DNA of 64,000 nt from Armillaria gallica (taxonomy: Eukaryota > Basidiomycota > Agaricomycetes > Agaricales > Physalacriaceae), in assembly GCA_037576215.1 (NCBI GenBank), contig JBANDB010000006.1, positions 5,518,001 through 5,582,000 of the forward strand, given 5' to 3'. Made by a program: the position numbers and the translations under genes. Shown piece after piece: positions 12,621 to 24,599 of the stretch (positions are counted from its first letter, which is position 1; every line of letters starts with the position of its first letter). The notes beneath the pieces were generated by a model that was not told the origin of the DNA, searched no databases, and was given only the letters and a program-made list of their open reading frames with translations.

Positions 12621-13646
12621 ATACGCGAGAGAGTGCCAGTTTGGGTCCAGTTTGGGTGCCTTTCTCCGGTGGAGAGCGGATGTTCCGTGGATTCAATGTC
12701 AAAGATACGCATATCGTCAAATCACGGCTAGTTCCAGCCTAGTCCTCTGTGTTAGCGGACATTAAGAAAAAGAGAAGAACCATGCAAGCCTTTTCTAAAG
12801 ATGGGGTCTTTCACTTGCAAGCTGTAGCCTTAGTATATGCGTGTTTCCTATGCCGAAAGCGCCATGAAGGGCACCATCCTTTCCGGCCAGTCACCGTCGA
12901 AGGAGGCAATGCAGTACCATCCTCGATTCTTTATGCCATCACCTCAGCTACGGCAAAGCCTTTCATACAGTTCTCTTCTGATACTGCAAAATTGTCGGTG
13001 AGCCTCAGGAGAGGTAGAGTGAAAAGAGGCGTCGGTAGTTTCCGACGACGGATACAAATTGGCGTGGCTGCAATCGTGTAATGTTGAACAGCGTGCATGA
13101 GACCGAATCTGCATTTGAACGTCAAGCACGCGCCCACGGCCGTGGGGTCGATGGCAAGAAGAGAATGGTGGTTGTTTGTTTGGTTGTTTGGCCGCCACGG
13201 ACGATGTTCCTCAGACCCAGACCTCCACTGTCTTGTCGACGATACGAATTGATGCCATTCAGTTCTGTCACATCTTTGCCCAGGTGCTGTGAAGTTACAA
13301 AATTGTCCGTAGAAAATGAAGAGTGAACCTTTCCCGTTCTCCAAGTTGCTCTTCGACGCCCTCAATGGCAACGCTCCCTATTGAAATGTAGGCAAGCCAT
13401 CTATATCTTCAACAGAAGTATTGTACCGTGCACTCATCCACAATGTAGTATATGAAGTACTTGGAACCTGCGGATATTCGAAGTCAAGGGCCGAGTAAGA
13501 GATGAGGAAGAAACGCCAAAGCCATTCTTTAGCTCTTCTCCCGAGGCACTCCAGTCCACTTGCTCCTTTTCAATGTCTCGTCCTTCCTCGAACTTCGGAG
13601 CTTTGATTTAATTCCGATCATCTCAACAGGGTTGGTAAGCTAGATG
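12621..13646. other. Intergenic, nothing recognised
   Basis: Several frames of 80-146 codons overlap on both strands (for example 12931-13371 minus), but none shows a domain or credible splice chain. Confidence 0.35.
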
Positions 13647-16422
13647 TCAGGACAAATTTCCCAGCAAAGCCATTGCCGTGAAGTTAGTTCGCGCTGTTGC
13701 TATCCAATCATGAAGCTTGAATTGACCCGGTAGCTTCTATGTAATCGCGATGAGTATCCGTTAACAGAGATGCAGTCAAGAGACACATACTGCGCCCCAT
13801 TCGTCTATCGTGTCTAATGATTGTACTCCGATTTTGAAGGTGTCAGTGTCTTTGCCCAAGTAGGAAAGCCACGTGTCGCCCTTCTCGCACAGAAAAGAGT
13901 TGATCAAGTCTACCACAATTCTGACTTCTGCTGTATTGTGCGTGGAAACGAAGGAGAGATGATCAGACCAATAGAGGCACGCGTATCTCAAAATGTCATC
14001 GTCGGAATAGGACATCGAGGTAGTAGCATCGTGGTTACCGGACACATTGTTGGCGTGCGGACTAGGAAATGCGTTTTTCATGAGATCAAGAAGTCGGAAA
14101 CATATGGAGCGGTGATTCTGAGCGGGTCGAACTCGAAGACGTGAAACAAAAAGTTTTGTGTGTGCGCACTCTCGGCTGTTCATACACCATTCCATTTCGC
14201 ATTTGTTTGAACAACGAGTGTTCGACGTAAGAAAGTCTCGGAAAGAAGAGTGGAAGAGACGGACAAAGTCACGATCGTCCGAAGGAACGACGACAACAGA
14301 GTGGAAGCGAGAAAGTATCCCTTCAACATGGTTTCGGGTCATTTTCAAAAGTAGACAGATCATCGGTTGTTGTAAGAGAATGATGGTGCCTAACACCATC
14401 CGAAGATCGTTGACTTTTGAATCAGGAAGGTTCTCGATTGCAGAGGATACGGTCCTTCGATAGAGATGGTCTAGGCCATACTCCCCTTCGTTATGACTTT
14501 CGGAAACACTGGCGATCTGAATCAATTGTTCCGCCCTGTCACCTGGAGACTCGATGAACCTGCATACGGTTGTCGCGAATATGAACAATCCAGCAGATTT
14601 CTGAACAAGCTGATCTAAAAGATGTTCTGGAGGCCAAGTGTTCTCCGTCTCCGTCGCCCGGTCGCCGGAGATAGGAGAGCTCGGAGCCATGGTGATTAAT
14701 TTGGCGTGAAAGTACATCCGTATGTCAGCGTCGACTACGCGTCTATCCATGCGATGTAGGATAATATCTTTCCATCGAGCACTTGAAACCGACTGGAAAG
14801 TCTCGCGTTCAGGAACTTCGGGGCGGCTTGTTATCAAGACCTTCAAAGCGTGAAGGTCATCGTCGATGGATAGAAAGCCCTCAACCAGCTCCCGACGAGC
14901 GATCTCATTAGTGCATTCATCCAGCGCATCGACGATAAGCAAGAGCGGGTCGGAGCGACGGCCTATGCTCAGCAATGGTTTGATCACCAGTCTTTCCAAT
15001 TGCTGGGACGGCGTTTCCAAATCAATGCCGTCCCAATGCCGCACAACCGAGACAAGTTCATGGCGAAATGCCATGTCAAGTTCGGAAAGGTGAAAAGCAA
15101 TGGTAGGAATGACGAGCCTTGCATCCTTTTGTTGCGAGTCATTCCTGGAGCAAAAAAAGCTCCCCCCAAGGATGCCTCGGTCCGCAGCCCAATGCGCGAC
15201 GCTTCTTGCTACGGTGCTTTTGCCCGCACCGGCGACACTGTTTAACCAACAAACGCAGCGCGTATCGGACCCATCCAGTATCCAGGTCATTATGTCCTCC
15301 AAAATCGCAGTTCGGGTGCCTTCTAAACATTCGCCCGGAGTTCCATTCCGCCAGCGCGCGGCCTGGGAACGAGGAATAGCGTTGATGATTAACGAATGTA
15401 CTGATGATTGGTTGAGACAGGTCGTCATCAAGACACAGTAAGCTCACCATCTGTATGTATATTCTGACCGAGGTCCGTGAGCTAGATCAGGTTTCCCGAA
15501 GAGTTTAAACTTACCGAGGTATTGACTTCGATGCGGAGCACAGATCCGGTCTACTGTGTGTCAGTGATTCGCCCTTACAAGAAGAGTGCTCCTTCTCACC
15601 AGCAAACTTTCCAACAAGAACCTCAGCTGACGGAATACACCTGCTATGATCTGTTTGTCTTCCGACGAATAGAGAAGCCCATCAACAAGAGTGCAGTTGC
15701 GGAGGTTTCGACATGTGTCTTCTATCGATACAAGACCGCTAGTTGGCAATGAGTTTCTGGGAGAAGGAAAGTCATTAGATGACGAACTTCTGAAATCCTT
15801 CAATATGTTGTTTCAGTGCCACGGGAATCTCGACATTCCTGTCTGGAAGGGTCTTAAAAGGCGATAGAAGATAGTCAAGCCTTTCAATCATATTAACAAT
15901 CTCTTGAAGATCCCGCTTGTTCTGATCGGTTTCCTAGCGCTCGATATCAGTGCCATCGATAACCGGATCATTAAGCGTAATCGACGTGCCTGAATAATGT
16001 CGACAATCGCCACAAGTGCGCCTACTGCGCCCTTTAACCCTGGGACTGGAACGCCTTCCGCAGTCTTCTCGAGAATCTTCAAGGGATGTGTGAACGCCTG
16101 CAGTAGTGTACGTCGCGGCACCGTTAGAGTTGGGGCAACTGAGCTCAGGAATCAGGATATATGAAGGGTTTGAGAAAGAAAGAAAGATAATACCTCTACG
16201 CCGCCGGCCGATCGATAAAGACAGGAAACGACTAAATACTCTCGTTGTTGGGTGGTCATCGCTAATCGTATCGATATTCCCGTTGGATATTGAAGATATA
16301 GGGACAGATTGGACAGGGACTGCAACATCGGGAGAGGCCGTTACAGTTTTAGAACGTGGAAACAATATCCGGGGAATCAGATGTTTCAAAAACGGACGTC
16401 TTTCTCTCTGCGTCGATGCCAT
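13647..16422 (-). CDS. NACHT-domain STAND NTPase (NWD-type N-terminal half)
   Basis: The minus-strand core is an uninterrupted frame from about 15425 to 13791. It carries a NACHT NTPase: CLEGTR-ILEDIMTWI lead-in, Walker A 'GAGKST', Walker B 'LLLIVDALDEC', and 'VLITSRPE' (sensor region). The N-terminal exons are 16422-16194 and 16138-15990, the latter ending in a GC donor, then 15933 onward. They give the alpha-helical leader (LKILEKTAEGVPVPGLKGA, then a helix with LLSP) common in mushroom NACHT proteins. A 54-nt intron (13790-13737) plausibly adds a last exon to a stop at 13647. Joining between about 15830 and 15425 is unresolved: the YSSEDKQIIAGVFRQLRFLL block is clear, but no combination of canonical sites keeps frame through to the NACHT exon. 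One frame-disrupting lesion is therefore possible. No WD40, TPR or ankyrin sensor repeats follow. The family acts in fungal self/non-self recognition and programmed cell death; that role here is inferred. Confidence 0.75.
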
Positions 16423-18239
16423 CGCGCTTGCCAGATTACATCACAGACACAGAGATTGGTAAGGCTCAATGGGGGAGGCCAGCGGGCGTTTTGGGGAAGG
16501 CGATGTCGAACTGATGGGTACAGGTATAAGAAGTCCTTTCAAGGAGGTACCGACTCGGCGATTTCTTGACGACTCTGGGTGCCTGGAAAATGTTCCCCGT
16601 CAGAACGCTTGATGTGTGGGGCAGGGTCATCAGCATGTAGCGCCCGGCCCGAACACCATCTGATGACCTACGAGTATCCTTCCACCTATATCTCTGTATA
16701 AGCACGGTGTGAAGAAGGTAGTGGTGCTGCGTGCTCTTTTCAAGTTCCTGAGAGCGAACCGGGTCATGTCGCAAAGGCCTTACAGGCGTGCTCGTTAAAA
16801 GGTCACGGTCAAAAATTGCACGCTTTCCCATGCAAAGTGCGTCTTGCTTTGAAAGGTGAGAACGAATAACATCCTCATTTCTCCGACGATTGCTCTGTTT
16901 TGCTACCAAGGGTGGAGAAAGGGATTCGGGTCGGAGGAGGCGATGCGTGAGGTCGCAGACAAGAGACACGTCGAGTATGCTCGAGCGGGCACCACAGAAC
17001 AAATCACTTTTGGCTGCTCGGGCCGAGCAAGGCTCCCGTATGAATGAAACCCTCATTCCCGTCGGTCACAACAGCATATAGGCGAGGTGAAGAATACAGG
17101 GTCCTTTGTGCCGCTTGCAAATCACCGTCAACGGAGACAGCGCTGGTTAACACACTACTGCCCTATTGACCAAGCTAATGCCCATCGTATACAGTCCATT
17201 CCTCGATACTGGCGACCCCTGTCACGTTGTAAGTGGGACGAAAAAGAGTCCGCGGACGTAAAACTGCCTGAAACCATGTCGTGCTGACCAGTGTGTACAG
17301 ACACAAAGAAGTCTGTGAAACTGGAACGCGTCTTGCAGCCCTGAGGACGGTGGCGGGTGACAGGCAAGAATTAGAACAGAGGAGGACGTTGTGTTTGTTT
17401 GGCCCATGCTTCCTTGTTTGCTGCCATCATGATCACCACCGTGATATTCTGACGAGACTCTTTCATCACTGTCGGCGAATTACGCAGCACAAAAGAAAAC
17501 GATATCCGTGAGGCAGAGACAGCGGAGTGGCATGAAGTTACAGTGAAGAAGTTTGGTGACGGTGTCGAGGTCTGTGTATGCGCTTTTTTTTTTGCCTGGT
17601 CCGCGGTTGAATATTTGTTTGTGTGGCCTAAGCAGGCGCTAGACACGGCTCTGACGCGCTGTTTCCTCGACGAATGTTGTTCGAGGAAAACAAGGACCTG
17701 CTGCGTCAAGGAAAAAGGGATATAACTATGGTCTATTCTCTCGCGTAAAGGAAGGCGACGATTTATGGATGAGCTCGATAAATACAGTTACCCATTGCAA
17801 ATGATTTTGGTACTCCAGGTAAAGGTTCAGTGTGAGCAACTAAGTTTTTACCTTACTTTTCTTCTTTGTTATCTGACAGGCGACAGCACGATAGGTTTGC
17901 TTGTTCTGTGTTGCATCCTACCTTGATAACCACGAACAAACAATCTGGGTATCTTTCTCCCTACCCCGAACAGCATAAGCCACTCACGGTATGTGCGCTT
18001 GCTATTAGTCATCGGGCGTCCTCAAATCTGCAGGGCCACGATTCAGCATCCTCGGAAAGGTTTCGTCGGTTCGTAAAGACTTAGGCAATGCCGATACTAG
18101 TGAGTCGCGTCCAACGTTTCATCCCGTACCTAAATTTAAATCGCCTGTTCCAGGATTTAACGAATCGCCAGGGGGGTTACCATCGACGCTCTTCTACTCT
18201 CCGCCGGATAGAAAGTCACGAAAAATTCGAAATAGAACG
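16423..18239. other. Intergenic; long but unrecognised frame at 16466-17056 (-)
   Basis: A 196-codon minus frame (16466-17056) sits just upstream of the STAND gene. It has no motif, irregular composition and no splice partners, so it is left uncalled. The rest shows no gene. Confidence 0.35.
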
Positions 18240-18980
18240 AATACGGACTTCCAATAGCATCCCTGTTTATCTCCGATCCTTGTCAACAAGTCGGTCCATC
18301 CTTTCCTCCCTTTAGCGTACACCAATCTTTCCTCACAGCGTCGGAATCGCTGGTTCGAGATGGCGGCTTTACTGTGAAGAAACTGGTAGTGATGAATATC
18401 TTCGAGCCTGAAACACGCGGCGCAGAACGACTTCGACACCTTCGAAGCAAACATCATCCCTCCATTTTTCACAGTACGGGCCTTCCAGTCACTAGGAATC
18501 GGAGCGCGTTCCTGTATCAGGGAGCGTTCAGTGTCATCAACATCAGCAGCAGCGTAGGAGCGACTATACACCCGTACCTGGGGTGCCATCTCTGTAGGTG
18601 CTCCCTACTCCCTATAGACTTCCAGTTAACACTTTGGAAGTTGCGCGCAGTGCAGTAAAAGCCACTGGAACATCTCAGTCATCTCTTGGGAGTAGTTTCG
18701 CTGTGGGGGATATCCCGGTTTGATCTCCCCGAGTCTGTGTATCACATTGAACGCGCCTAGAATTTTTGGAGTCGCTCAAGACGAACAGCTTACTAGTGAT
18801 TCTAGTGGCGCCAGTGCCATGGCGCGTGAGTCTATGTGTATTTTTCGATGTACTTTTTCACTGATGTTTTCTTTAGTAAAGCCAAGGTGGACATGGAGGC
18901 TGTATACCTCGAGGCGCCGGATTATACGAACAGAGCTATTCTACTTGTGTATGGTTGTATCGCACTGGTGAATTCCTGAT
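18240..18980 (+). pseudogene. SDR2 relic in inverted orientation
   Basis: Read on the plus strand, this follows SDR2 from about exon 3 to the C-terminus. It has an intron-like segment at GTCAACAAG|TCGGTCCATCC, then exon text AGIAGSRDGGFTVKK, FEPET, PPFFTVRAFQSL, SVINISSS, then LGSSFAVGD-IPV, and finally MEAVYLEAPDYTNRAILLVY with a stop at the SDR2 position (LVNS*). Multiple frameshifts and stops lie between these blocks. The homologous intron is still recognisable, so the copy arose by DNA duplication and not by retroposition. It is the only SDR2 copy on the plus strand. Confidence 0.75.
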
Positions 18981-20217
18981 TACTTCTATTACTTGCTAAA
19001 TTAATATAGCATTATTTTATTGGAACCAAGCCTTTAAGATCGTGTGTGTGACACACGAAAATAACATATGGAGATATCTTCGATGGAGAAAAAGTTGTTC
19101 TGGGCAGAAGTATGCGTCCGATAAGCATTCGATCCCGGGTTGAAGGTCTTGCGGCGACGTGTTATTTTTGAGCCACAGACGTGTTGTTTGAGCATGCTTG
19201 GCGCCAGCTTTCCATGCTGGGTGCGAGCCTCCGGCCGTCGATGTGTCATGACTCATTTACAGGCCGGGCCGGGCCTTGTTTACGGAGCGCTCAAACATTG
19301 ACGCGTACGGCAAGCGCAAGAAAAGAATCGAGACACGTCGTTCTTCAACTATGTGACAGGGATCGCGGGTCATACTGAAAGCGCTTCGAAATCGGCATTC
19401 GTCGCATGATACCTTCTACCCTAATCTGTCAGGGCGACAGGTTGGCACAGTCGCCAGCGCAACGTGCCTACATCTTTTCGTTTTCTGTCTGAAACTCTCG
19501 CGTGTTTGTAGCGACTTTTAGCAGATGGATGGATCCAAGGGCATACCGCGATGCTTGGCACTTGACGAAATAGTAGACTCCGACTCGGAAAGAGTCCTCA
19601 AATTGGGCAGCAGGATAAATTCTTAGACAAGTCCTTCGGTATGAATCCGATTTAAAGGTGTTTTTGCTCCCATAACCACATTCAGAAGATACAGGATCCT
19701 CACAATCTAAGCTCAACATTCTCACAATATCACAATACATGAATACTCGCACATCTTCTATGGTCACGACCTGCCGTCATGTAGGTCTTTATTTCATTTG
19801 ACGTGCGCTGCACCTTTCTGGCATTCGGGCCTAGAGCCCTTGTCTTTTTGTCACGTCGTACGGAATAAAATGGTAATCTTTCGATGCCGTGTGACTCGTA
19901 CGGTACCCTGGCATTAATAGACCACCTGCAGAGTCGATCCTAGACAAAGATCCCTTCTTAGGAAGGTCTGAATATGGTTATTTGTCCACGGCTCCTCGGC
20001 TACACCCACATACCCTAACTAACATCAATATTGACATCTATCTATGGAAACTTTTGCCTCGTGTCCTTTTCATCAACTTCTTCATAGGGTATGTTTTTGA
20101 TCAGTCGGTGTTCGGAGCCAATCGTCGGTTATCGGATAGAAACCAATTCTCGAGTATAACCATCAAATAGCTATCTATGGTGGGCCTACAACGCCTAGGG
20201 TTTTTGCTATAAAAGAC
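18981..20217. other. Intergenic, nothing recognised
   Basis: AT-rich unique sequence with short overlapping frames only; it leads into the forkhead gene promoter. Confidence 0.4.
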
Positions 20218-20224
20218 TCGACGT
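20218..20224 (+). promoter_or_regulatory. TATA box of forkhead gene
   Basis: TATAAAA lies 170 nt upstream of the ATG at 20394 and is followed by a C/T-rich leader. Spacing fits a TATA element plus a 5' UTR. Confidence 0.5.
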
Positions 20225-20393
20225 GGGGCCGCAATGTACACCCAACAGTGGCCTCACAACACTGCTCTAGCATCTCCAACTCTCCTCCTCGTTTCTCCAG
20301 CCATTTTTGCCAGCCTTCGCGCTTGCACATACATTATTGTACGTGTCAGTGACCTCTGTTGAGGCGACTGACTCACGTTTTTATCCCAGGATC

Positions 20394-21175
20394 ATGTATT
20401 CTTCTCAGACCAGATGCAATGTCCCTGCTAGCCAAACCTCGGAGAATACCATCGTTGCCCACCATCCATATTATGCGACTCCCACTCAATCGTACTCCAA
20501 CGCGCAACTTAACGCGCCCCACTACACGGTAGGCAATTATCCTTCACCTAGAGGTTGATCCTTTCAACTAACATTTATTCGTTTCAAAGAGCCATGGACG
20601 CGGCGCATACCCCTCCGCAGGTTACCCCGTCGGTACACCAGGAAGTATGATGGCCCATGGGCTTCCTGTATTCCCTCCCCCTTCCTACCCTCAGTTATAC
20701 AACCTTCCTGATCCAGCTCCGTGTATACGAGAGCTCCTGAGTATTCCGCCGAATGCACCAATACATCTTAGCTCTCTCATCGATGAGCCCATCAGGCACG
20801 GCAGGCCGGGGTACACTATCAAGCAACTGGCAGCCGTTGCCATTTATGCTAGCCAGGATGGTCGGGCCACCTTAGGAGAGATCAAAAACGCACTCATGGC
20901 CCGTTACGAGTACTTCCGCACTGACAAGGCGCTGATGGTTAGTCGACAAATAATGATCTCCTGATAAATTTGCTCATGCATCCTTCCAGGACACACTCAA
21001 AAGCGCCTTGAGCGTAAACGATCTTTTCAGTCAACCCAAACCTTCCCTAAACGAGCCTGTTATGAAAGGAGGTTTTTGGGTCGTCGATGTCAGGAATCCT
21101 ACAGGTCACCGCCCGCGCAAGCGGGGTATTCCCTCTAGGGCCGGCGACAGCACCAATTCCGACGTATCCACTTAA
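20394..21175 (+). CDS. Minimal forkhead (winged-helix) domain protein
   Basis: Exons 20394-20528, 20590-20937 and 20990-21175 join in frame into 222 residues. About 85 residues of Tyr/Pro/Ser-rich sequence precede a forkhead-like fold. The block YTIKQLAAVAIYASQDGRAT matches the forkhead helix 1 pattern (YS-ALI-MAI-SS-RLT), then LGEIKNALMARYEYFRTDKA matches helix 2 (LSEIY-WI-NFPYYR). SALSVNDLFSQPKP stands where the recognition helix 'SIRHNLSLNDCF' normally lies, and KGGFWVVD matches the KG-YW wing strand. The canonical recognition residues (N-S-R-H) are replaced by TLKSA, so DNA contact may differ. A basic tail (RPRKRG) could be a nuclear localisation signal. Transcription-factor function is inferred. 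It lies between SDR relics and the terpene synthases, so it is a positional candidate for a local regulator; nothing in the sequence proves that. Confidence 0.75.
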
Positions 21176-21539
21176 AGGGTTTTACCGTTCAGTGAACTGA
21201 ACTATTTTCTTATCCATTTTCTCAGCTTTGTCCTCTCCCTCGCCCGTATGTTCATTTCTGCGCTCCTGATTTCCGTTCTTTCTCCTTGATTTTCCGACAT
21301 GCATTCCGACATTGAATCCTACCCCGTTCCCATATCGCCATATTGACGTAAAATAAAAATCACAGAAGCGTCCGTACACCAAGTAATACCTCTAACCTTG
21401 CTGCATATTCACTGTATAAATCCGATATATGACTTCTCAGCCACCATCTACCCTTCTTGCATGTCAAATACTTAGCCGCAGGTACAAGCCTCTGGTCACA
21501 ACTCACCGAATCCACACTTCCTCAGCCCCAGACTAAAGA

Positions 21540-21870
21540 ACCTGGATGAATCAGAATTCGAATTCATCTTTTCGGTTTGTATTCCCGATTTTTTACAGCG
21601 CGAGAGAATGTTCGAAGTTGCAAATCTTTACCGCTTGAGGACTTCATCATTCGGATTTGAAATCCGTCTTTTAATCAAGTTGCGACAGTCAAGTGCGTTG
21701 AATCGGAAGATCTCTGCCGCACGGCAGTTGAGTATTGGACTTCTTGAGTCCAATGAAACAGACGCCCGGTCCATTATTCAACCATATTCAGCTAGTGTAT
21801 AGACTGCCAGATGATGTTCCACACGAAATCTTCAAGTCGTGTGTTCAGCCCTGGAGAAGTTGAGATTTTT
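21540..21870 (+). pseudogene. F-box-like fragment
   Basis: After a leader region containing RKISAARQLSIGLLES, the plus strand reads LVYRLPDDVPHEIFKSC (about 21793-21843). This matches the start of fungal F-box motifs (RLPDE-L-EIF). Continuous coding fails directly after it (stop within QPWRS*), and the leader is in a different frame. F-box proteins recruit substrates to SCF ubiquitin ligases; this copy looks non-functional. The leader half is similar to 25705-25830. Confidence 0.5.
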
Positions 21871-22077
21871 GAGGACGAGGGATCTGAACACTCCGATGAT
21901 ACGCCTCTAGTCATACCTGACGTAGAGATCGAGTATATTCAACCGAATCAATCACTTTGTGCCACATGATCAAATAAGAAGGGAATATGTAACCCAGTGG
22001 CAATCAGGGCCAGTTCGTATCGCAATTTCCAGATTCGCTCGTAGCTACACGTAATCCTTGATATTGCGAAAATCACA

Positions 22078-23074
22078 TTACAAATTCAGTTCGTGGAGTC
22101 TATATCTCTCTGCTCTCAGATGGAACGCCAAGTACCCCTTCACAAATTCCTTGTACACCCCTTGCGCTTCTTTGTGCGGCAACAAGATAAGCAACGTCCT
22201 CTCGTGTGCCTCCATGCACTTTTCCACCACATAACAAAGAGCCTTACTCTTGGGCTCGCCGCGAGCTTCAGCCAAGAGTGATACGAGGTTGTGAGTGTCA
22301 CCTTCACATTCCTCCTTGTAGAACGAGGTGATGTCGTTCATGAAGTTGACAACATCACGGAGGAGAGGGAGAGTTTGGACGTATATATTATACGGCAGCT
22401 CGGTGGGGAAAATAAACATGGCATAGGCTTCCGCTATTCCGCTTAGCTCGCGAAGATACATGGCATATCTGTCAACTCTGTGCATCTGCCACCTTTGATC
22501 AGTAGATCGGACCACGAGAAAAGGATTTACACTCACTGGTTCATCTTTGCTCTGCATCTCTAAAACTAACCCGGTAATGAACTTGAGGCTCGCGTGGACG
22601 ATCAAGTCGGCGGCAACTTGGCCAAAGAGCTGAGATGACTCTGCTAGGACGTTCGCAAAGTCGTCTAGCATCTTGTTCGGCTGTTTCTCCGAGAAAGTAA
22701 AGTGCTGCGTGGAAGATATTAATGGCACTCATTTGAAGAGTGACTATACTCACCTTGGTAAAATTAGGAACACCGACGAGGGCATCGGGGTCATCAGGAT
22801 AGGCATCGTCGAAGTATGTCGCGAACGCAGTGAAGAAGACGATGTATACTTTGACTTTGACGTTGGTAAGATGGTGATATGCAGTAGCAGCTATATTGAG
22901 CCCAACCGTCAGGGAAGGCTTAAGCACATCGAGGGCATATCCTCGACGTTGGGCCTCTTTGATACAAAGATCCTCGAGTGCAGCATCCTCAACCGATGGC
23001 AAGTCGGTGGTGTCAAAGCGTCGTAGGAAAGATCGTATAATGTTACAGATGTCTTCTGAGGGTGGGTCTGGTTT
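22078..23074 (-). pseudogene. Sesquiterpene synthase TS1 (TRI5-type), 5' exon lost or decayed
   Basis: Exons 23074-22754, 22704-22537 and 22485-22078 match TS2 exons 2-4 exactly in phase, and exons 3 and 4 match in length too (168 and 408 nt). They carry the aspartate-rich motif in YFDDAYPDDPDA, the NSE motif NDITSFYKE and the C-terminal RY pair in AERYRLHELNL. This is the metal-binding set for ionising farnesyl diphosphate. No stop interrupts these exons. The problem is the beginning: TS2 has an 82-nt first exon with the ATG, while here the sequence upstream of the acceptor at 23075 only retains a weak echo (CTATCCAATCCTG near 23130) and has stops in frame. Either TS1 uses a different, unseen first exon or it is a 5'-truncated pseudogene. 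I favour the latter but the catalytic part is remarkably clean. Confidence 0.75.
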
Positions 23075-23159
23075 CTATAAAGAATTTAGTAAGTGGCCCT
23101 TCCTCTAGCTTCAAACTTGAGTGGCGCACAGGATTGGATAGTGCATGGCCTAAGGAGTG

Positions 23160-24215
23160 AAAAAAGCCAACGGATAAATAAATATACAGTATCCTACAAG
23201 TTGAAAGGCGCACTGGGAGGATGAGAACGAGCAGACGTCAAGTGTTGCATTGCTCGACGTTGTAAACCGTGTTTCGTCGTACAATACGAGAATTGCTGAA
23301 GCCTTTGTCAAATGGACCTGCTGAAGCCAGGGATTAGGGATTCCCATTCTCACTATGTATGTTATATACCTGCGTGGTAGACATCCGACCGGTGACAACG
23401 CAACTCGACTTAGTCATTATAGCGAAGACCGGGAACAACGTTCCTCGACATTCAATGCCGGACTCGTTGTTCGCCGGAGGTCAAAGAATGTGTAGATAGG
23501 AAGAAGGAGACAATTTCGTCCGTATCAGTGAACTAGGTCGCATCAGCACGAAATGAGGTAAGCCTCGCTTTCATGGATGGCCGAGTGTTCCTAGCCTCCT
23601 TTTATGCTTGAGTTCAACCTATACCTCTCCAATCGGCAGGGTTTCACGACTTACGATAATAAATACTCACACTTATAAACGAAGTTCGTTGCCTTTATCT
23701 CTATGGTTTGTTCATCACGTCTTCGAATTCGAACAGAGAATTCTTTCGATACAAACCGATAACACAGCAGCTGTATCATCGCGCTTGTAAAATTTGAAAC
23801 GCAACTGTTTTCCCATCATTTTGCTAGGAACTCCATAGTATCAGGACTTCGTTCCGTCTTATATTAGAACACAGTATTTACCTGTGAAACCATAAGATCT
23901 CCGATCTACCTAGGGTAGGGCACGCTGAAGGCGGTACTGATCGCAAATTGAGATGGGCAGTTCCGGGAAAAAAAGTTCAAACACTCCGCGTCAGCAATGG
24001 TCGACGTGAAAAGCGGAACACTCAAGATAACAGCGAAGCCTGCACATCATACACTTTGTAAGCCATACAAAATGTATCATCAACAGCCGCACATACCGCG
24101 AGTCTATACACAGTTAACTTTAGACCTTGGGAAGAAAAGACACCGGAAAGTTGGCGCGAACCGCGAACCCATGAGATAGCCCATGCATCGGCTTCAGCCT
24201 AGGCCCCCAGAAGCT
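23160..24215. other. Intergenic, nothing recognised
   Basis: Upstream of TS1. A small minus frame (23150-23398) could in principle supply an alternative first exon to TS1, but it shows no similarity to TS2 exon 1. Confidence 0.35.
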
Positions 24216-24219
24216 TCCG

Positions 24220-24560
24220 CCAAGCTTTGTCCGGATTTTAGCATATTTTGGACTCCGAAACTGCAAAAACTTTGTCCAGAGTTAGCATATTTTGGGGCTC
24301 CAACTAGGACAACTTTGTCCGGGATTTAGCATGTTTTGGGCGGTAGCGGGATCGAAAGGGTAGTTCCGGAACGCATAAAAACCATGAGAAATTCACTCTA
24401 TCGTCAAATTCCTCACCAAATCCTTCTGTAGAGCACCGACGTTAGTAAAAATTGGTTAAAAGGCAGTTTGGAAACGCAATCGGCAGGACCGGCAGCTTTC
24501 CGGCAGCCGCGGGCCGTAAATCTTTGTCCGAGATAGCATATTTTGCCACCCAAATGATGC
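24220..24560 (+). repeat. Cluster of four 'TTTGTCC...TTAGCATATTTTGG' repeats
   Basis: Four imperfect copies of a roughly 28-nt unit read CTTTGTCCGG-A-TTTAGCATATTTTGG and start at about 24223, 24270, 24312 and 24520. Two related copies occur 21 kb away (45143 and 45341). Each is followed by a G/C-rich phrase. They are not tandem (spacing 42-208 nt) and not palindromic. This looks like part of an interspersed element, or a recurrent protein-binding site. Confidence 0.6.
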
Positions 24561-24599
24561 ACATTTGAGGTCCAATTTCCGCGAATTTGTCGAGCATCT

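Noticed and set aside
16466..17056. 196-codon frame on the minus strand
   Set aside because: No motif, no signal peptide and no splice continuity; composition like random frame in GC-balanced DNA.
24220..24560. CRISPR-like spaced repeats
   Set aside because: Eukaryotic context, irregular spacing and imperfect repeats; not a CRISPR array.
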